Shown: piece after piece, positions 41,686 through 53,900 of the stretch
Layout of the letters: each line of letters starts with the position of its first letter
How positions within the stretch are numbered: the first letter of the stretch is position 1
Assembly: GCA_013180625.2 (NCBI GenBank)
Contig: SNVD02013154.1
Span: 186,001-250,000 of the forward strand
From: Boswellia sacra
Taxonomy: Eukaryota > Streptophyta > Magnoliopsida > Sapindales > Burseraceae
Reading direction: 5' to 3'
Length of the DNA: 64,000 nt
Translations under genes and position numbers: made by a program
The notes under the pieces: generated by a model
Told to the model about the DNA's origin: nothing
Databases searched by the model: none
The model's input: only the letters and a program-made list of their open reading frames with translations

Positions 41686-42468
41686 TTGCTCGCTCTGATT
41701 CACTCACCCAACCTCACAGTTTCATTTCCAAAACTCAACTCTCAGCTTTCTGCACGAAATCACAAAACCAAACCACACTTTCTAAAATTTCTCCATGAAA
41801 CTTGCAAATCAGGTAATTTCACCCTCAATGAAGCCCTTTACTTCTTTAATTACATGATTCAGATGCAACCCACCCCTTCTATCAAATCATTCTGTATATT
41901 GTTAACTGCACTTCCTAAGAAAAAGCATTACCATCATGTTATTCGGCTTCACAGTACAATGACTGCACTTGGGGTCTCCCCTAATTTATTCTCTTTAGAT
42001 GTATTGCTCAATTTCTTTTGCAATTTAAAAAGAAGTAGTGATGGTTTTGTGATTTTTGGGAGGATTTTCTGGATGGGTTTTACTGCAAATGCTTTGACTT
42101 TCAATTGTTTGATTAAAGGTTTGTGTAAGGAGGGTAGAATCACGGATGCGATTCTGTTGTTCAAGAAAATGGTTAGACTTGGTTGTAGGTCTGATGTGAT
42201 TACATTTGGGACTTTGATTGATGGGTTTTGTCGTTCAGAGTATACGAGTAATGCTCTTAGGATGCACGAAGAAATGGTTAACGGGAAGTGTCAATTTCGT
42301 ATTTTTTGTAAGCCCGATATAGTTCGTTATGGTAGTTTGATTGATGGTCTTTGTAAGAAAGGATTAATAACCAAGGCAAAAAAACTGTTTTCAGAAATAA
42401 GGGTGAGGGGAATTTTGGCAAATGAAGTTGTTAACACCTCTCTAATTCATGGTCCTTCTTGCTGTTAG
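41686..42468 (+). pseudogene. Fragment of a P-class pentatricopeptide repeat (PPR) gene
   Basis: An uninterrupted 260-residue frame. After an N-terminal region with ALYFFNYMIQMQPTPSI come about five PPR units, with ALTFNCLIKGLCKEGRITDA, DVITFGTLIDGFCRSEYTSN and DIVRYGSLIDGLCKKGLITK. The family is RFL-like, normally mitochondrial RNA-binding proteins of 500-700 residues with 12 or more repeats, so this is the N-terminal third or so. It ends at a stop right after the fifth repeat. The frame is open and could be translated if transcribed. Its place between CACTA subterminal arrays argues that it is a captured copy and not a normal gene. Confidence 0.8.
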
Positions 42469-42782
42469 CTGACTATACCAGGACCTAGGACCTACAAACA
42501 ATTGTTTGCAAATGTTTTTCACTCACATCATGATGACTGCTCGTGGTTTCTTTGATTTATGTCAATCTGGCTATTAACAATCACCCTTTGGTTGGCTCAA
42601 AATAAATTGTTTATGTCAGATTATAATTATGAAGTCTATGTAATAATGCTACGATTCTCATATTTGATTCCTCTCAAAATGAAAAAAGAACTTACCATAT
42701 AGACTATACCACTAAAAAGGGGGTTAAAACACAATATTGATACTGATTTATCTTCCATATCCTATTTTGGTAATTGATGAAG

Positions 42783-43840
42783 CAATTGAAAGATTTCGGG
42801 ATCCAATGATGGAGGAAATTTTGACAGATACTGAGCAAAAGTTGGCTTAGGGCAGAACAGACTTGCCTCTTAGTCTATGCTTTGCTGTGGACAGAGGAGA
42901 TGACCTATTGTTGTAGCAGTTGCTGAGGCGAGGTTCAGATCCAAATGAACTTGACAACAGTGGACGAACAACACTGGTATGCAAACTTATTTCTTCCCTG
43001 TATGTCTATTTGAGGTTAATTTTTGAGTTTGTATCATCTTTTCAGTTGCAAGATGTAGAGCTTAGTTTGGTTATTTATGACAGCATTTTCCAACATCTAA
43101 GGGAAGTGAGCATTGTGTGACTCTGCTATTAGAGTACGGAGCAGATCCTAATGTCAGAGGTATCTTCTAGCACATTCATGCACTCTTGATCCTCCTCTCT
43201 ACTGCATTTTATTTATTTGTTTATTTTTTCCCCTCTGCTCCATGTTGATTAATTTAGATATACCGTGTGTTAATGACCAGTTTGGTCAAAGCTATACTGT
43301 AATGTATAGACTTAGTATGACATAATTTTGAAATTTGGAAGCTTCAGAAATACAATTTTTGAATTATGATTTACACGGTTTTGTTAATGATGCATTAACA
43401 TATCTTTCACTTCACTAAGCTTAAATGGATGGATCATACTTTGATTATGCATAATCTTGTCCAAATCATTTCTTTTAGTTCCATTGGATGAAATGACAAA
43501 AGCTGCTATACTTGTCACTATTCCAATTTCCCAATCATATCTCATTTTATAAGTGAAGATAGGTTTTCTAAAAAAAAAAAATTGCTGTTATTAACATGAC
43601 TATCTTTACTAGTTCGCAAAAAGGCTGTTATATTGTTTTACTAGGCTGTTATATTGTTATATTATTATATGAATTTGGGTGGGCTTTTCTGCTATAAAAC
43701 CTGGTTTTAATGATTTGTGATTTGTCTATATACAGACTCGGAAGTGTTCCTCTATGGGAAGCTATATCGGGGAAACATGAATCTGTGGTTAAAATTCTTG
43801 TAGAACATGGTGCATCGATAACATCTGGAGATATTGATGT
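42783..43840 (+). pseudogene. Fragment of an AKT-type (Shaker) potassium channel gene, ankyrin exons
   Basis: Three exon relics with introns still present: 42783-42976 (DPMMEEILTDTEQ, DLPLSLCFAVDRGDDLLL, then RRGSDPNELDNSGRTTL), 43084-43159 (SKGSEHCVTLLLEYGADPNV) and 43736-43840 (SVPLWEAISGKHESVVKIL, VEHGASITSGD). Order and splice phases match the cyclic-nucleotide-domain-to-ankyrin region of AKT1-type inward-rectifying K+ channels. Two stop codons in the first piece (TAG for a sense codon near 42848 and 42917) and a frameshift in the third disable it. Pore and membrane segments are absent. Retained introns show DNA-level capture. Assignment rests on remembered family motifs. Confidence 0.75.
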
Positions 43841-44205
43841 TTATTGTTGTTTTATTTTTATTTGTTGTTTTGAAAAAAAGCAAGGACTTTTTACGGCGGG
43901 CCAATAGCCCGCGGTAAATACCTGAGAATTTTATAGTCACTTTTTACGGCGAGCCACAAGCCCGCGGTAAAAAAATTTGGACTACACCACGAATTTTTAC
44001 GGCGAGCCAAAGAATTTTTACGGCGGGCCTTGAGCCCGCGGTAAAATCCGTTTTACCGCGGGCCGAAACCACGATAAAAAGTAAAATTATTTTTTACGGC
44101 GTCATTTTATACGGCGGGCTTAAACTGCCGTAGGCCCGTCGTAGAAGACCTTTTACCACGGGCCGAGGTTTCGACCTGCGGTAAAAGGCTCATTTTCTTG
44201 TAGTG

Positions 44206-45767
44206 AATTAACAAAACAAAAGATTAAATAAATGCATTCAATTACCACATAAGAGAACTGCAATTAAAAAACTAAATAAAAAAATGGACATTCTTGGGCA
44301 AACTAACCCGAAATCAAACATTGATTTTTCTTGAACACAAAAAAAAAAAAAAGTAAGTTGTCTTTAAACTAGGCCTCCTTAATTTAGATAACAGGGTGCA
44401 ACAGCAGGTCACCAATTCTTTGTTATAGTTCGACCAGCAGAACAGATAATAAAACCAAGAAAAATCCAATGATGAAGAGAGCATCAATTCAAATAAAGGG
44501 ACCATTAAAATTCGGGACCCAAATGGTCAAATGGCCATCCCGTATAAACAAAATACTTGATAGATGATCTCTTACATTACATTACACTACATGCATAATG
44601 ACGAAACAAGACCAGCATAAACAACTAGCGAAAATCATTAGAGTGCATATATGATATGGTGGTCATGTTCGTTTGCAACAGCACCTCCTGATACCATGGC
44701 AATTCCCTCATCGGGCCTTTGAGGAGGCACACATAGGCATCGCTCCCCCGACTGCTAGAAAACTTGAAAATTATTTTTTGACTCGACCCTTAAATATTTT
44801 CAACAAATTTTTAAGGACTTTATTTTTAGACTCAACTTTAGAGCCATGTCAACCAGGACAACATAATTAATTCTACCCAAACCTGCTCCTAACTATTATT
44901 TGAGATGAGGTAAAGATTGGCCTCATCCCCAACAGAGTTAAATTGTCATCTCTATATTGATATCATATGATGTCCAAAATGACGAGTAATTATAATATGG
45001 CTTATTGACTCACTAGATTGGCAAACTCCTTTATTTAATAGCCTAATTTGATCGACAGGCTGAAAACTCGAGCTCCTCATAGTCTTCAACCTCCAACCTG
45101 CGAGCTTCACAAGGCTTTATTTACATAAAAAACCGTTCCATTTAATCCACTTCCAATACCTTGATTATCCACTTTTAATACTTAAAATTATTAAATAATC
45201 ATCAAACACATGATTTTTTAATTGCGTACCTCTAACATACTGTAAAGTATAATTTGAAGTTGTTTTTTAAATGGGTTCATATTACTAACTTCCCTACGGT
45301 TTGTTTTATTATTATTAGAAAAGCATGTTTGAAAATATATCAATATGGCCTTTGTCATTTATATTTTCGTACCATAGAGGTCTATTTTAATGATAAAAAC
45401 TGGACCTAAAAAATAACATGGATGATAAAAAATGCATTTTAATATCTAGTTGGCTAATATATCCGAAATTTTAAAGGGGTTTTCCCCTTCCCTTTGCTTG
45501 TTAACTTTGCAGAGTTTTCATCAAATTTAGGGGTCGTCCTTCGCTTATATTCTAGAGGTGGACTTTCACTGACCGATTAGTTGGGGAGTTGCATGCGATT
45601 TTCCCCAAAATTATGTGATAGTAACAGCACCGGTGCTTGTGTAGTATCATTACTCTTATGAAGCATAGGCAGATATTTTTATCCATGTTGTAAGAGCTTT
45701 AATCCTGGCCAATAAAATTATGAGGATAGCCAAGCCACCACTCTCTGCTCCACCACTGCTAAAGCAT
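44206..45767. other. Intergenic, upstream of the plastid membrane-protein gene
   Basis: No gene supported; the open frame at 44673-44870 has no recognisable content. The promoter of the split gene starting at 45768 should lie in the last few hundred bases, but I see no convincing TATA box. Confidence 0.5.
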
Positions 45768-45868
45768 ATGGCCACTGCGGGCCACAAGCTCCAGAGGAGC
45801 ACCGAAGCTCCATGGCTCCACTAAATTCCTCATCCACATCCCAACCCACTCTTTCATGTCAAGGCCAC

Positions 45869-45873
45869 CACAA
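45869..45873. repeat. Target site duplication (left) of Copia copy 2
   Basis: CACAA, identical to 50696-50700 on the other side of the element. Confidence 0.95.
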
Positions 45874-46435
45874 TGTTGGTGTTTGGCTCATATGAAAACA
45901 AAGTGGGAGAGATCCCACATTGCTTGAGAAGCAAAGTTAGGTCTCACATTGGCCTTATAAAAGAGGCCATGTGGGAGAAATATATGTGTCCCAAGTGAAA
46001 TATCCTCCACCCCCTCTATTTGTAAGGTCTCACTAACAAGACCTCATAGTTTAAGGGCCTTTCAGTAAGGACCTTAAAGTTTGTAATATTTGCTTTTCCC
46101 TCCTTTTATTTTGGGTATTTGTAGTACTGCCCAATTGTTTGGGTAATTACAGTTTGGCCCAACTATTTGGGTAATTACAGTTTGACCCAATAGTTGTGGT
46201 ATTTGTATTGTGGCCCAAAAGTTTGTATTCTCTTTGAAGATAGTGAAAAGTTTCTTCAGCGGCGCCCGAGGACGTAGGTACTAATACCGAACCTCGTTAA
46301 ATCCTGGTGTGTATTCTATTTCTGCATTGTGGTTGATTGGTTGCCTCTTTAGTTGCTATTATATTCAAATCTGGCATAGTTTGTGTTGTGCATTTGGGTT
46401 ATTCTGTTGGTTACCGCTTCCGCTTGTGCATAACA
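45874..46435 (+). repeat. 5' LTR of Copia copy 2
   Basis: TGTTGGTGTTTGGCTC to GTGCATAACA. It contains a TATA box (TTATAAAAG at 45956-45963), which would start the element's RNA and could drive read-through into the host gene. The U5 end is followed by the primer binding site. Confidence 0.96.
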
Positions 46436-46437
46436 AT

Positions 46438-46450
46438 TGGTATCAGAGCC
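46438..46450 (+). other. Primer binding site of Copia copy 2
   Basis: TGGTATCAGAGCC two bases after the LTR, complementary to initiator Met-tRNA. Confidence 0.93.
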
Positions 46451-46601
46451 GAAGGTTTTGGGTAGTTAGTGGCTATTTCATTGAAGCACTTACTACTGTT
46501 CTGAGCTATTGAATTTGGATTGCTAGTTATTGAATATAATAGTCTGTTTGGAGCTTGATTATTGGTGATTTATGTATCGAGCTTATTTGTGAGAGGTAGT
46601 A

Positions 46602-49600
46602 ATGACGTCATCGTCGACTGTATTAGAGAAGACAGTGATTGTGAAAAATACAAAAATAGATACATTGACAGTGAGAGGGCGTAGTCATAGTAGGAAACCA
46701 GAAAAAAGGGGAAAATCTTGGTCGAGGGGTAGATTAGGAAAAGATGAGTGTGCCTTTTGTCGTGAGAAAGGGCATTGGAAGAAAGATTGTCCTAAGTTGA
46801 AAAAGAAAGATAAGGGCAAGACTGTTTCTGATGCATGTGTTATTGAGCGTGAGGATGATAGTGATTTTGATATAAGTCTAGTTAGTCATCCATCCACTTC
46901 TGGTTCTGATGAGTGGATTATGGATTCGGGTTGTACTTATCATATGTGTCCACATCGGGATTGGTTCTTTCAGTTTGAAGAGCTTGATTGTGAAGTTGTG
47001 TATATGGGCAATGATGATATTTGCCATACTGTTGGGATAGGTTCGATCCGATTGAGGAATCATGATGGACTGACTAGAGTTCTGACAGATGTTCGGTATG
47101 TACCGAAGTTGAAGAAGAATCTCATCTCTTTGGGAGCCTTAGAATCTAAAGGCTGTGGTATATCTATTCGAGATGGTATTCTGAGGGTCACTTCAGGCGC
47201 TCTTGTGGTATTGAAAGGCACTAGGAGGAACAACTTGTATTACTATAATGGTAATACGGTTATTGGATCAGCTGCTATGGTTTCTGATAATGATGCAGAT
47301 TCGGAGATCACGAGACTGTGGCATATGCGTTTGGGACATGCAGGTGAGAAAGCCTTATTCAGTTTGGTGAAACGAGGCTTATTGAAAGGTGCAAAGACCT
47401 GCAAGCTGGATTTCTGTGAGCATTGTGTTCTGGGAAAGCAGAAGAGAGTGAAAATTGGCACCGCTATTCATAATACCAAGGGTATTCTTGATTACGTTCA
47501 CTCAGATGTGTGGGGACCTACTAAAACCGCATTTATGGGAGGTAGGCACTACTTTGTTACTTTTGTTGATGACTTTTCCAGAAGAACATGGGTGTACTGT
47601 TTGAAATCAAAAGATGATGTACTTCGTGTTTTCCTTAAATGGAAAAAGATGATTGAGACACAGACTGGCAAGAAGATCAAGCATCTCAGAACAGATAATG
47701 GTGGTGAGTATTGCAGTGATCAGTTTTTGAAATTGTGTCAAGATGAAGGTATTATACGTCATTTTATTGTTAGAGGTACACCACAGCAGAATGGGGTGGC
47801 AGAACGCATGAAACGGACATTGCTGGAGAAAGTTCGGTGTATGTTGTCCAATGCTGGGTTAGGCAAAGAATTTTGGGCTGAGGCTGTGACTTATGCGTGT
47901 CATCTCATTAATCGTCTACCATCAGCTGCTATTGGTGATAGAACTCCATTGGAGGTATGGTCTGGACAACCTGTTTCTGATTATGATTCTTTACATGTTT
48001 TTGGTTCTACTGCATATTATCATGTGAAAGAATCTAAGCTGGATCCTAGAGCCAAGAAAGCGATTTTCTTGGGATTTGCTTCTGGAGTAAAAGGATATCG
48101 TCTTTGGTGTCCTAGTTCGAGGAAGATTGTATTCAGCAGAGATGTGACATTTGATGAGTCTTCAATGTTGAAGAAATCAGAAAACCAGACAAAGATGAAT
48201 GGTACTCCACAGCAGGTGGAGCATACTCAACAGCAGGTGGAGTTTGAAACGACGACATTGAACCCAGTTAGATATGTTGAGACAGATGTTGATACTCCTA
48301 TGACAGAGGGAGATTTGGGAGATGATGGTGAGGGTTCTACTCAGGAACCTTAACAGCAACAAGAATCTATTGCAGTTGATAGGCCAAGACGTGAGATTCG
48401 CAGACCTGCTCGATTTGCTGATATGGTGGCCTATGCACTTCCAATTGTAGATGCTGATGTTCCTTCCACTTATAGAGAGGCAGTCAGATGTTCTGAAGTT
48501 GATGAGTGGAAGACAACTATGAGCGAAGAGATGCAGTCTCTTCAGAAGAATAAAACTTGGGAGCTAGCTCAACTACCGAAGGGTAAAAAGGCAATTGGGT
48601 GCAAATGAGTATATGCAAAGAAAGATGGATTTCCTGACAAGAATGACATCCGCTACAAGGCAAGGTTGGTGGCTAAAGGCTACGCTCAGAGGGAAGGAAT
48701 TGACTACAATGAGGTATTTTCTCAGTTGTGAAACATTCTTCCATTAGAATTTTGTTGGCCTTGGTAGCTCAGATGAATATGAAACTAGTTCAATTGGATG
48801 TAAAAACTGCATTTTACATGGTGACTTGGAAGAGGAAATCTATATGACTCAGCCAGAGGGATTCAAAGTTGCTGGTAAGAAAAATTTAGTATGCAAACTG
48901 AAAAGATCGCTTTATGGTTTGAAGCAATCTCCCAGACAGTGGTATAAGCGATTTGATCGGTTTATGATGGGTCAGAAGTACACAAGAAACAAATTTGATA
49001 ATTGTGTGTATTTTCGGAGGCTACGTGATGGTTCTTTCATTTATCTACTCTTGTATGTTGATGATATGTTGATAGCTTCGACGGATGTCGAAGAAATTAC
49101 AAAGTTGAAGACTCAGTTGAATCGAGAGTTTGAGATGAAAGATTTGGGTGAAGCTAAGAAGATTCTTGACATGGAGATTAGCAGAGATAGAGGGAGAAGC
49201 AAGATTTGTTTGACTCAGAAGCAGTATCTGAAGAAAGTATTACAGCGATTTGGCATTACAGAGCAGTCAAAACCTGTAAGTACCCCACTTGCTCCTCATA
49301 TGAAGCTTAGTGCATCTTTATCTCCTAATACAGATGAGGAACGAGAGTATATGTCTCGAGTTTCGTATGCTAATGCAGTTGGTAGCCTGATGTATGCTAT
49401 TGTGTGTACGAGACCCGACATTTCACATGCAGTTGGAGTTGTGAGCAGGTACATGCATGATCCTGGTAAAGGACATTAGCAAGCAGTGAAATGGATTCTA
49501 CGGTATTTGTTGAAAACCGTGGATGTTGGCTTAGTCTTTGAGAGAGATGATACATGTGGTCAGTATGCTATTGGTTATGTTGATTCAGATTATGCTGGTG

Positions 49601-50031
49601 ATTTGGATAAACGTCGGTCGACAACCGGTTATGTGTTTACTCTTGCAAGAGCACCAGTGAGTTGGAAGTCTACTTTACAGTCTACAGTGGCTTTGTCTAC
49701 TACAGAGGCAGAGTATATGGCTATGATAGAGGCTGTGAAGGAAGCTATTTGGTTACAAGGATTGCTGGATGAATTGGGAATTGGGCAAAAGAAGATTAGC
49801 CTTTATTCTGACAGTCAGAGTGCTATTCATTTAGCGAAGAATCCAGTGTTCCATGTTCGTACAAAGCATATTGATGTTCAGTATCATTTTGTGTGGGAGA
49901 TCATTGATGAAGAAACAATCTTACTTCAGAAGATTGAGACTGCCGAGAATCCCGCAGATATGTTGAATAAGGTTGTGACAGTGATCAAGTTCAGTCATTG
50001 TTTAGACTTGATCAATATTGTACGAGTTTGA
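46602..50031 (+). pseudogene. Copia gag-pol, copy 2, with stops and frameshifts
   Basis: First open section 46602-48353: a short gag start joined to the CCHC zinc knuckle (CAFCREKGHWKKDC), protease DSGCTYH, integrase zinc finger (HMRLGH...CEHC) and catalytic core (HSDVWGPT, RTDNGGEY), then the integrase C-terminal region. Breaks follow: TAA at 48351 where copy 1 has a Gln codon, TGA at 48606 in place of a Trp codon, a one-base loss near 48721, another near 48817, and TAG near 49477. RT carries YVDDML near 49060. RNase H has DSDYAGDLDKRRSTTGY and SDSQSAIHLAKNPVFH. The polyprotein cannot be made intact. It resembles the Tork/Tnt1-like branch. Confidence 0.93.
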
Positions 50032-50120
50032 CCGCGCCAGTAGGCGCATTTGGAGGCGTTGCAGTTGTGATAGAGAATATGGGAAAAAGAAGAGTTTTGT
50101 GGTGGGTTGGCATATTCGCC

Positions 50121-50132
50121 AAGGTGGAGATT
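50121..50132 (+). other. Polypurine tract of Copia copy 2
   Basis: AAGGTGGAGATT immediately before the 3' LTR, the typical plus-strand priming site. Confidence 0.88.
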
Positions 50133-50695
50133 TGTTGGTGTTTGGCTCATATGAAAATAAAGTGGGAGAGATCCCACATTGCTTGAGAAGCAAAGTTGGG
50201 TCTCACATTGGCCTTATAAAAGAGGCCATGTGGGAGAAATATATATGTCCCAAGTGAAATATCCTCCACCCCCCTCTATTTGTAAGGTCTCACTAACAAG
50301 ACCTCATAGTTTAAGGGCCTTTCAGTAAGGACCTTAAAGTTTGTAATATTTGCTTTTCCCTCCTTTTATTTTGGGTATTTGTAGTACTGCCCAATTGTTT
50401 GGATAATTACAGTTTGGCCCAACTATTTGGGTAATTACAGTTTGACCCAATAGTTGTGGTATTTGTATTGTGGCCCAAAAGTTTGTATTCTCTTTGAAGA
50501 TAGTGGAAAGTTTCTTCAGCGGCGCCCGAGGACGTAGGTACTAATACCGAACCTCGTTAAATCCTGGTGTGTATTCTATTTCTGCATTGTGGTTGATTGG
50601 TTGCCTCTTTAGTTGCTATTATATTCAAATCTGGCATAGTTTGTGTTGTGCATTTGGGTTGTTCAGTTGGTTACCGCTTCCGCTTGTGCATAACA
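50133..50695 (+). repeat. 3' LTR of Copia copy 2
   Basis: 563 bp, about 98.6% identical to the 5' LTR. Differences include one extra C in the CCACCCCC run near 50270 and two substitutions near 50661-50665. Its right flank repeats CACAA (50696-50700). Confidence 0.96.
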
Positions 50696-50957
50696 CACAA
50701 TTGTCCTTCACAGTCCAAGCCTCCAATGACTCCCAGATACAAGACCAAGATTCAACCAAAGACAACAACACTACTGCTTCCACCTCTCAGGTCAGTTTAC
50801 TATTTGTATGAGCATTCAAGTGGGTTTGATTCGTTTATTTGTTCTTTGTTGATATGGGTTTCATTGTGAAGCCTCTGAAATGTGCTGTTCAAGGGATTGT
50901 TTACAAGTTCGGTTTTTGCTGCAATTATCTTGATATATAGGAGCTCTGGAGTTGATA

Positions 50958-53900
50958 TGTAACATCCTAAATTTTGTAGTACACATGGTATCATGGATTA
51001 TGGACACATGTGTAGTATTATACATTAATGTATATGTAATGTATTTAATTGTTAGTGCAAAGATTAAAGAGTGATGTATTTAATTGAAAGAGTGGGAAGA
51101 GGGAGGACTAAAATGTGAATGGCCTTTATCCTTGTCTATAAAAGAGGATAAGATTCTAGAATTATGTCATTTTCTTTTCCTCCTTTTAGCTCACGTCCCA
51201 GCCCTTCTTGCTCTCTTTCAATTTTCTTTACACCAAACCACCAAGAATTTAAGGAAGGAGAAGGAAAGAATAGGTAAGAATCAAATTCTTCATTGGAATC
51301 CTTGTGTTATTGTCTATTCATTTACAAGAATTTCTTTGGTTATGAGATGAGTTATGATGTTTGATGTCATGTATGCTTATAAATTGTGTGGAAACATGAA
51401 TTTAAATGAGTTTTGAGTGCATCTAAGCAAGAGGATAAAGATATAAGCTAGAATTGAGAGTTTAATTCAAATCCTGGAAATTTTGTTACACTAAGCAGTG
51501 CATGTTCCGAAAATTACCAAAAATCAGGGGGACATTTTCTTGTTCTTAAATTTTTATGGATGAAAATAGACATGTCCAGGAGTGTATAGCAATTGGATTC
51601 ACTCAAAAATTCGAAGTAGGTAATTTGTAGTGAATTTTTGAATTTCTGGTATGGTATTGCACATTTCCCCTGTCTTAGAATAGAGTAGGGGAAGACGATT
51701 TTAATTGAAGGTACAAATCTTTATAGAATTACCTGATTTTTGGTATTCAAGTCCTTTTATGTGTCATATATGAGACTGTAAATTTTCACTCAAATTGAAG
51801 GTCTGTGTGAATTGTTATAGATTTTTAAAGTTGGCTTGTTAAAACTGGAATTTTTAGTTTCCAAAACAGGGCAGTTAGAAATAAATGGATTTGAATAGGT
51901 TAAACACTTTGAAAAGCCCTGATTTTTGGTATGGAGGTATATATATATGTGTTATATACCAGCCTGTAAATTTTTGTAGCCATTTGAGTAGGATTGAAAT
52001 TCCTACAAATTTTTAAGTTGATAGTGCTCAGTGAAGTCAATGCAGTGGCAGGATTGTTGAGGTAATGAATTTGATTATTTTGAGTGACCTAATGACCCCA
52101 ATTTGCTCTGAAAATTTTAATGAGATATGAGGATGTGTCTAAAAGATGTCTACCAAATTGTGTGAATTTTGAAAGTAGACAATTGTTGTTGTAAATTGTT
52201 TGTCAAAGTAAGTATAGAAATAGAGCTAAAAAGGGAAAATATTTTACAAGTGTATGGTGACCTAAAAAGAGATTTTTGTTTTATTTTTAGGTCAATCAAA
52301 AGCATTGAAAAGCAGCCACACAAGGTAACTAAGTTAACTATTCTGAGGCCACGATAAATTGTGTACTCTATGTATGTAATTTTGTGGATTGTAACACTGT
52401 TAATTGCTAGCAACCTGATGCTTGAATGTGAGATATTGTGACCGTTTTGGAAGCCTGATATAGAGCTTCTTTTATGTGTGACTAATTGTGAATGGTGAAA
52501 CATGATTGGCATGCCAAGACCTAGGAAGTTTAGCTCTCATAGCTTGAGGGGAGGTTTAGACCATGTGTTTCTCTAGATGAGATTCGGTAGCATGGGCCCG
52601 ATATCACCCGGATTGTCAGACTAGCCTCGAGCTATTTCAAGTGTAGGCATCTAAATGTATTTGTACTGTTCTGTACTGTTTCATGGCTTGAGGGGAGGTC
52701 TGGACCATTGATAAACGCATGAAAGTACACTCTTAAGCATAAATAATTAATGCTAATTGGACAGTATTATAAAGCTTTTATGATATTTTAGCATAATTAT
52801 TTTGCTTGTGCCTCTTTTACATTTGTTTCATTTTTTTTGCATTTTCTTTAGTCTTTATCTTGAAATAAAGTATTGTCCTTAAATTGTGATTAATAGAAAT
52901 CATTTTTTCAGGTTTAATAAAATGGACACAACTCTCAATCTATAGATCAAAATGGAGAGATTATTGAACCTGGAGCAACATGTCTCAATTTTACACAAAG
53001 TTGAAGAACAATCAAAAGCCCAAATCCAACATTTGATGGGCCGAAATTGAGACACAACAAAACCAAATTGTAGTTGTTTCTCAGCCCGACCCATGTCCAG
53101 TATTTGGGCCATATCTCAGAGAATACTTGTCCAAATTGCATGAATCTGGTGGCCCTGGAAAGCTGAGACAAAATTATACAACTTTCATGTTTTCCACAAA
53201 GCCCAATTCGGTCCATTTGGTGGTCAAAAAGCAGCTGAAAATTGGTGGCCGACATTATGGAAAAATTGGTGGAGGTTTGGTGTAATAGTTCCATTTCATC
53301 ACCTATTTAAGGACAACTTGAGGAATTGAAAAGGGAGAGAGAAAAAATCATTTGAGTTCACATTTTATCATTGTATATTACAATTCTCTCTTGTATTTTC
53401 TCTTTAGAAATGATAAGAATGAATTGTAAGTTAGGCTAGAACTCTTGGTAAGGATAGAGATGAACTTGTATGTGTAGTTTATCTATTTCTCCACTTTCAT
53501 TCTACCTCAAGGGCTATAAAGATTGTATGTTTGTTTATGTGTTAAACTCTTTCTCATCTTGTGATTTCTTTTTAATCCAGAAATTATAATTCTCAATTTC
53601 ATATAAATTCAGTCATGCTTTCTTTATGTGATTCGTGTTGAATTATAATTGTTACTGGTAGTTTTGTTTTATGAGTTAGTCCTTTATTACAATATTGTCA
53701 TGTGATATATTGTACCTCTTGGATAACTTGTAAGGATGAATGATGTTGGTAAATATTGTTTGTAAAGAGTTTATGCATATCAAATACATGTGTTTATCAT
53801 TTATGCTATACTATACATATTTTCCGATTGATTGTTTGGGATATGAAACTTTCAATTGAGTTATAATTATTAAATCAAAGTGGAGATTAGATTTACAAAA

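Larger units (their letters stand above)
40941..44205. mobile_element. CACTA-like element carrying host gene fragments (Pack-CACTA type)
   Basis: The right end reads CTTTTCTTGTAGTG-like to 44205 (inward CACTACAAGAAAATGAGCC), the typical CACTA terminus. Both sides are packed with subterminal repeats of TTTTACCGCGGGCC/GGCCCGCCGTAAAA type: at least eight on the right (43882-44190) and about four on the left (40941-41075). The terminal CACTA of the left end is eroded and not recognisable. Between the arrays there is no transposase but instead parts of unrelated host genes: unidentified leader-like sequence, a PPR gene and AKT-type channel exons. Confidence 0.75.
45874..50695 (+). mobile_element. 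Full-length Ty1/Copia retrotransposon with gag deletion (copy 2)
   Basis: 4822 bp with two LTRs (562 and 563 bp), primer binding site, polypurine tract and a perfect 5-bp duplication CACAA. The LTRs differ by seven substitutions and one single-base indel by my alignment, so the insertion is fairly recent. The interior (46436-50132) keeps the order gag, protease, integrase, RT, RNase H, which defines Copia. About 570 bp of gag are missing compared with copy 1, and pol holds stops and frameshifts. It sits in exon 1 of a plastid-type gene in the same orientation. Confidence 0.97.

Noticed and set aside
46309..46512. Frame over the 5' LTR end, repeated at 50569-50811, as a duplicated small gene
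   Set aside because: It lies in the LTR and its repeat is simply the second LTR; it crosses the primer binding site.
50569..50811. LTR frame fused to exon 1 of the plastid-type gene as a chimeric protein
   Set aside because: The frame passes from the LTR into host sequence but not in the frame that leads into exon 2; it ends soon after the donor site.
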